Of a DNA stretch of 16,454 nt, positions 13,811-16,454 are shown in pieces; within the stretch, counting starts at the first letter, position 1; each line of letters opens with the position of its first letter. The position numbers and the translations under genes were made by a program. Source of the stretch: JAVBQU01 sp031548675 (GTDB lineage Bacteria; Bacteroidota; Bacteroidia; Bacteroidales; P3); contig JAVBQU010000201.1 in the NCBI GenBank assembly GCA_031548675.1, forward strand, positions 1 through 16,454, written 5' to 3'. The notes beneath the pieces were generated by a model. The model was not told the origin of the DNA. It did not search any database and was given only the letters and a program-made list of their open reading frames with translations.

Positions 13811-15121
13811 ATGAACGAACAAGAATTACGCAGTCAGATTGCCGGTTTAGTAAAAGAATATTACAATACAAAATTCACTACAGCAAAGTTTGAAGCAGGT
13901 AAAACACCTGTACGTTACGCCGGACGTGTTTTTGACGAAAAAGAAATACAAAGCCTGATAGATGCATCTTTAGATTTTTGGCTTACAGAAGGTCGCTTCT
14001 CCGAAGAATTCCAATTTCAATTTGCCGATTATGTAGGCGTAGATTATGCTTTACTGACTAATTCAGGCTCGTCGGCTAATTTATTGGCTTTTACATCCCT
14101 TACCAGCGAATTGCTGGGAGAGCGGAGACTGAAAGCCGGAGATGAGGTTATCAGTGTAGCCGCCGGATTTCCTACAACGGTCAATCCGATTATCCAAAAC
14201 GGAATGATTCCTGTATTTGTAGATATTGAATTAGGAACTTACAATGCCGTAGTAGAAGAAATAGAAAAAGCCATTTCGCCTAAAACAAAAGCTATCTTTT
14301 TGGCTCATACTTTGGGTAATCCCTATGATTTGGATGCGATTATGAAAATCGTCCAAAAACATAATTTGTGGCTGATAGAAGACTGTTGCGATGCCTTAGG
14401 TTCTACCTATAACGGAAAAATAGTGGGAACATTCGGGCATGTAGCTACCTGTTCGTTTTATCCTGCCCACCATATTACCATTGGCGAAGGAGGGATGATT
14501 TTTACCAACGACGAAACCATAGCCAGAGCTGTTACTTCGTTCCGCGATTGGGGACGCGACTGCTATTGCAAAGGAGGCGAAAACAATACTTGCGGCAAAC
14601 GCTTTTCAGGAAAATACGGAGAACTACCTGAAGGTTACGATCATAAATATGTATATTCGCACATAGGTTATAATCTGAAAGTTACCGATATGCAGGCAGC
14701 CATAGGCGTAGAGCAGATGAAAAAGCTACCTGCTTTTGTGCAAGCCCGTAAAGATAATTTTAAACGTTGGGAAAAAGGATTTACCCAATGGGAGAAATAT
14801 TTTATTCTGCCCAAAGCAACTCCCAAATCAGATCCATCGTGGTTTGCATACCCTGTTACCGTAAAATCCGATGCTCCATTTACCCGTACAGAATTGACCA
14901 ACTATTTGGCAAATAATTTAGTAGAAACCCGTAACCTTTTTGCAGGGAATTTGATTAAACAGCCCGCTTATCTCCATATTGAAAAACGTGTTTACGGCGA
15001 TTTGAAAAATACCGATATTGCCATGAATAATACATTCTTCTTAGGTACTTTTCCGGGTTTGGATGAAGATAAAATTAATTATACGCTTGCAGTTATTCAA
15101 GAATTTATAAAAACCAAATAA
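13811..15121 (+). CDS. ddhC: CDP-4-dehydro-6-deoxyglucose 3-dehydrase (E1)
   Basis: A 436-residue PMP/PLP and [2Fe-2S] enzyme of the DegT/AHBA aminotransferase fold, also called RfbH or E1. It removes the C3 hydroxyl of CDP-4-keto-6-deoxyglucose in 3,6-dideoxyhexose synthesis. Two hallmarks are visible. The usual PLP lysine is replaced by histidine: SFYPAHHITIGEGG places H220 at the position known as catalytic in the Yersinia enzyme. The iron-sulfur cysteines fit C-X57-C-X1-C-X7-C exactly: C193 in EDCCDALG, then C251, C253 and C261 in DCYCKGGENNTCG. The length matches the family. It sits 29 bases after the reductase gene and its stop codon is separated by a single base from the ATG of ddhA, so the genes are translated from one message. 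Product identity (paratose, tyvelose, abequose or ascarylose branch) depends on genes outside the window. Confidence 0.95.
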   Translation: MNEQELRSQIAGLVKEYYNTKFTTAKFEAGKTPVRYAGRVFDEKEIQSLIDASLDFWLTEGRFSEEFQFQFADYVGVDYALLTNSGSSANLLAFTSLTSELLGERRLKAGDEVISVAAGFPTTVNPIIQNGMIPVFVDIELGTYNAVVEEIEKAISPKTKAIFLAHTLGNPYDLDAIMKIVQKHNLWLIEDCCDALGSTYNGKIVGTFGHVATCSFYPAHHITIGEGGMIFTNDETIARAVTSFRDWGRDCYCKGGENNTCGKRFSGKYGELPEGYDHKYVYSHIGYNLKVTDMQAAIGVEQMKKLPAFVQARKDNFKRWEKGFTQWEKYFILPKATPKSDPSWFAYPVTVKSDAPFTRTELTNYLANNLVETRNLFAGNLIKQPAYLHIEKRVYGDLKNTDIAMNNTFFLGTFPGLDEDKINYTLAVIQEFIKTK

Positions 15122-15122
15122 T

Positions 15123-15899
15123 ATGAAAGTAGTTATACTTGCCGGAGGCATGGGAACCCGTTTATCCGAAGAAACAGATATTCGTCCGAAACCTATGGTA
15201 GAAATAGGCGGAAAGCCTATTTTGTGGCATATTATGAAAATATACTCCTCTTACGGATACAATGATTTTGTAATTTGCTGCGGTTACAAAGCCTACATGA
15301 TAAAAGAATACTTCGCTAATTATTTTCTGCATCAGGCAGATGTTACCATCGATTTGCAAAAAAATTCATTAGAAGTACACCAAGCCAATGTAGAGCCTTG
15401 GAAAATTACCTTGATTGACACCGGTTTGCAAACCATGACAGGAGGAAGAATAAAACGGATTAAAGAGTATGTGAACAACGAAACTTTTATGCTTACCTAT
15501 GGCGATGGAGTAGGGAGCATAAATATAAAAGAATTGGTCGATTTTCATAAACAGCAAAAAAAATTAGCAACCGTTACCACAGTTCAACCCTTGGGGCGTT
15601 TCGGAGCCATTCAGTTTGATGAAAAAAATCCGGCTGTAGTTTCGGCATTTCAAGAAAAACCCAAAGGCGATGGCACTTGGATTAATGGTGGTTTTTTTGT
15701 ACTCGAACCTAAAGTATTCGATTATATAGAAAATGATGCTACTATTTGGGAAAGAGCACCTTTAGAAAATTTAGCCATAGATGAACAATTGGTAGCATTC
15801 CGCCATAGCGGATTTTGGAAACCTATGGATACTTTACGCGACAAAATTGAACTGGAAGAACTTTGGGGCAAAGGCATTGCTGAATGGAAAACTTGGTAG
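15123..15899 (+). CDS. ddhA: Glucose-1-phosphate cytidylyltransferase
   Basis: A 258-residue cytoplasmic nucleotidyltransferase (RfbF/DdhA) that makes CDP-glucose from CTP and glucose 1-phosphate, the first step of CDP-dideoxyhexose synthesis. The N-terminus holds the signature LAGGMGTRLSEETDIRPKPM (6-25) with K23. The metal-binding Asp is D128 in TYGDGVGSI. Sugar-binding segments are FQEKPKGDGTWINGGFFVL and the C-terminal GFWKPMDTLRDK. FWKPMDT and the overall length separate it from the glucose-1-phosphate thymidylyl- and uridylyltransferases. It begins one base after the E1 stop codon, so translational coupling is likely; ddhB follows after 24 bases. Confidence 0.95.
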   Translation: MKVVILAGGMGTRLSEETDIRPKPMVEIGGKPILWHIMKIYSSYGYNDFVICCGYKAYMIKEYFANYFLHQADVTIDLQKNSLEVHQANVEPWKITLIDTGLQTMTGGRIKRIKEYVNNETFMLTYGDGVGSINIKELVDFHKQQKKLATVTTVQPLGRFGAIQFDEKNPAVVSAFQEKPKGDGTWINGGFFVLEPKVFDYIENDATIWERAPLENLAIDEQLVAFRHSGFWKPMDTLRDKIELEELWGKGIAEWKTW

Positions 15900-15923
15900 T
15901 ATTTTCGTTGATTAAACCTAATA

Positions 15924-16454
15924 ATGACTATGCATTCATTGCAAGATACATATAAAAATAAACGTGTTTTGGTTACCGGACATACCGGATTCAAAGGCGG
16001 ATGGCTGGTAGAAATACTTTCGCAGTTGGGGGCAGCCGTAAAAGGCTATGCACTTGCTCCCGAAGGCGAACATAATCTATATACCGCTTTAAGCATCCAC
16101 AAAAAATGCGAATCTGTAATTGCCGATATATGCGATAAAGAACGGTTGCAAAAAGAAATTCTGGATTTTCAGCCCGATTTCATATTTCATTTAGCCGCAC
16201 AGCCTTTGGTACGCCTTTCTTATGAAATGCCTACGGAAACTTTCAATGTCAATGTAATGGGAACAGCCCATGTTTTGGATGCCGTGCGTTTTTTAGAAAA
16301 ACCATGTCAGGTAATCTTAATAACGACAGATAAAGTCTATCACAATCAAGAATGGCAATATCCCTATCGTGAAAATGATCGGTTAGGAGGCTACGACCCT
16401 TATAGTGCCAGTAAAGCCTGTGCCGAATTGGTAATAGATTCTTACCGGAATTCT
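15924..16454 (+). CDS. ddhB: CDP-glucose 4,6-dehydratase, 5' part (cut by window end)
   Basis: The first 177 codons of an extended short-chain dehydrogenase (RfbG/DdhB), about half of the roughly 360 residues expected, with no stop before the window ends. It converts CDP-glucose to CDP-4-keto-6-deoxyglucose, the substrate of E1. Visible motifs are the NAD-binding loop VTGHTGFKGGW (17-27), HLAAQPLVRLSYEMP (89-103), the catalytic Thr-Asp in TTDKVYHN (134-141) and the YSASK active-site pair Y160/K164. The 'GFKGGW' and 'QPLVR' wording is characteristic of the CDP-glucose enzyme among sugar dehydratases. Two in-frame starts lie 6 bases apart, 15924 and 15930; neither has a strong ribosome binding site and both leave the Rossmann motif intact. 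The longer one is given. Confidence 0.93.
   Translation, partial: MTMHSLQDTYKNKRVLVTGHTGFKGGWLVEILSQLGAAVKGYALAPEGEHNLYTALSIHKKCESVIADICDKERLQKEILDFQPDFIFHLAAQPLVRLSYEMPTETFNVNVMGTAHVLDAVRFLEKPCQVILITTDKVYHNQEWQYPYRENDRLGGYDPYSASKACAELVIDSYRNS

Noticed and set aside
1..16454. tRNA, rRNA, CRISPR array, insertion-sequence transposase or integrase
   Set aside because: Looked for on both strands by eye; no cloverleaf, regularly spaced repeats or recombinase motifs were seen.

Overview
The window most likely comes from a member of the Bacteroidota. It is AT-rich, two putative promoters follow the TTTG / TAnnTTTG pattern of that phylum, Shine-Dalgarno sites are weak or absent, two lipoproteins have short SPII signals ending in S-C, and the protein sequences have a Bacteroidota flavour. 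This placement is inferred from sequence style, not from a search.

Left arm (1 to about 2,790, + strand): a mosaic of small, unrelated accessory genes. They are a PhnB/VOC-type protein, a probable C-terminal remnant of a DUF1016 (YhcG-like) nuclease, a 71-residue unknown, a DUF4405-type membrane protein and a nitroreductase. A non-coding repeat of about 150 bp lies directly upstream of both the VOC gene and the nitroreductase gene; its last 93 bases differ at one position between the copies. A structured, attC-like spacer lies before the DUF4405 gene. The arm looks built from cassettes or small insertions, but no integrase or transposase is visible.

Middle (2,788 to 7,963, - strand): four genes read from 7,963 down to 2,860. 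In transcription order they encode an outer-membrane beta-barrel protein, a lipoprotein alkyl sulfatase (SdsA/YjcS type), a pirin-family protein and a DUF1254/DUF1214 lipoprotein. A strong terminator-like hairpin lies between the sulfatase and pirin genes, so the last two may be expressed at a different level or from another promoter. A shared inverted repeat at 2,788-2,820 closes both this block and the left arm.

Right arm (8,087 to the end, + strand): a TatD-family hydrolase and a membrane-anchored metallophosphoesterase, then a clear promoter at 10,277-10,308, then a tightly packed operon. The operon starts with an 894-residue polytopic membrane protein carrying a C-terminal LamG-like domain. 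It continues with four genes of the CDP-3,6-dideoxyhexose pathway: a flavin reductase (E3-like), the iron-sulfur PMP/PLP dehydrase E1 (ddhC/rfbH), glucose-1-phosphate cytidylyltransferase (ddhA/rfbF) and CDP-glucose 4,6-dehydratase (ddhB/rfbG, cut by the window end). This is surface-polysaccharide (O-antigen or capsule) chemistry. The reductase contains no cysteine and lacks the usual [2Fe-2S] ferredoxin domain, although its partner E1 keeps all four predicted cluster cysteines.
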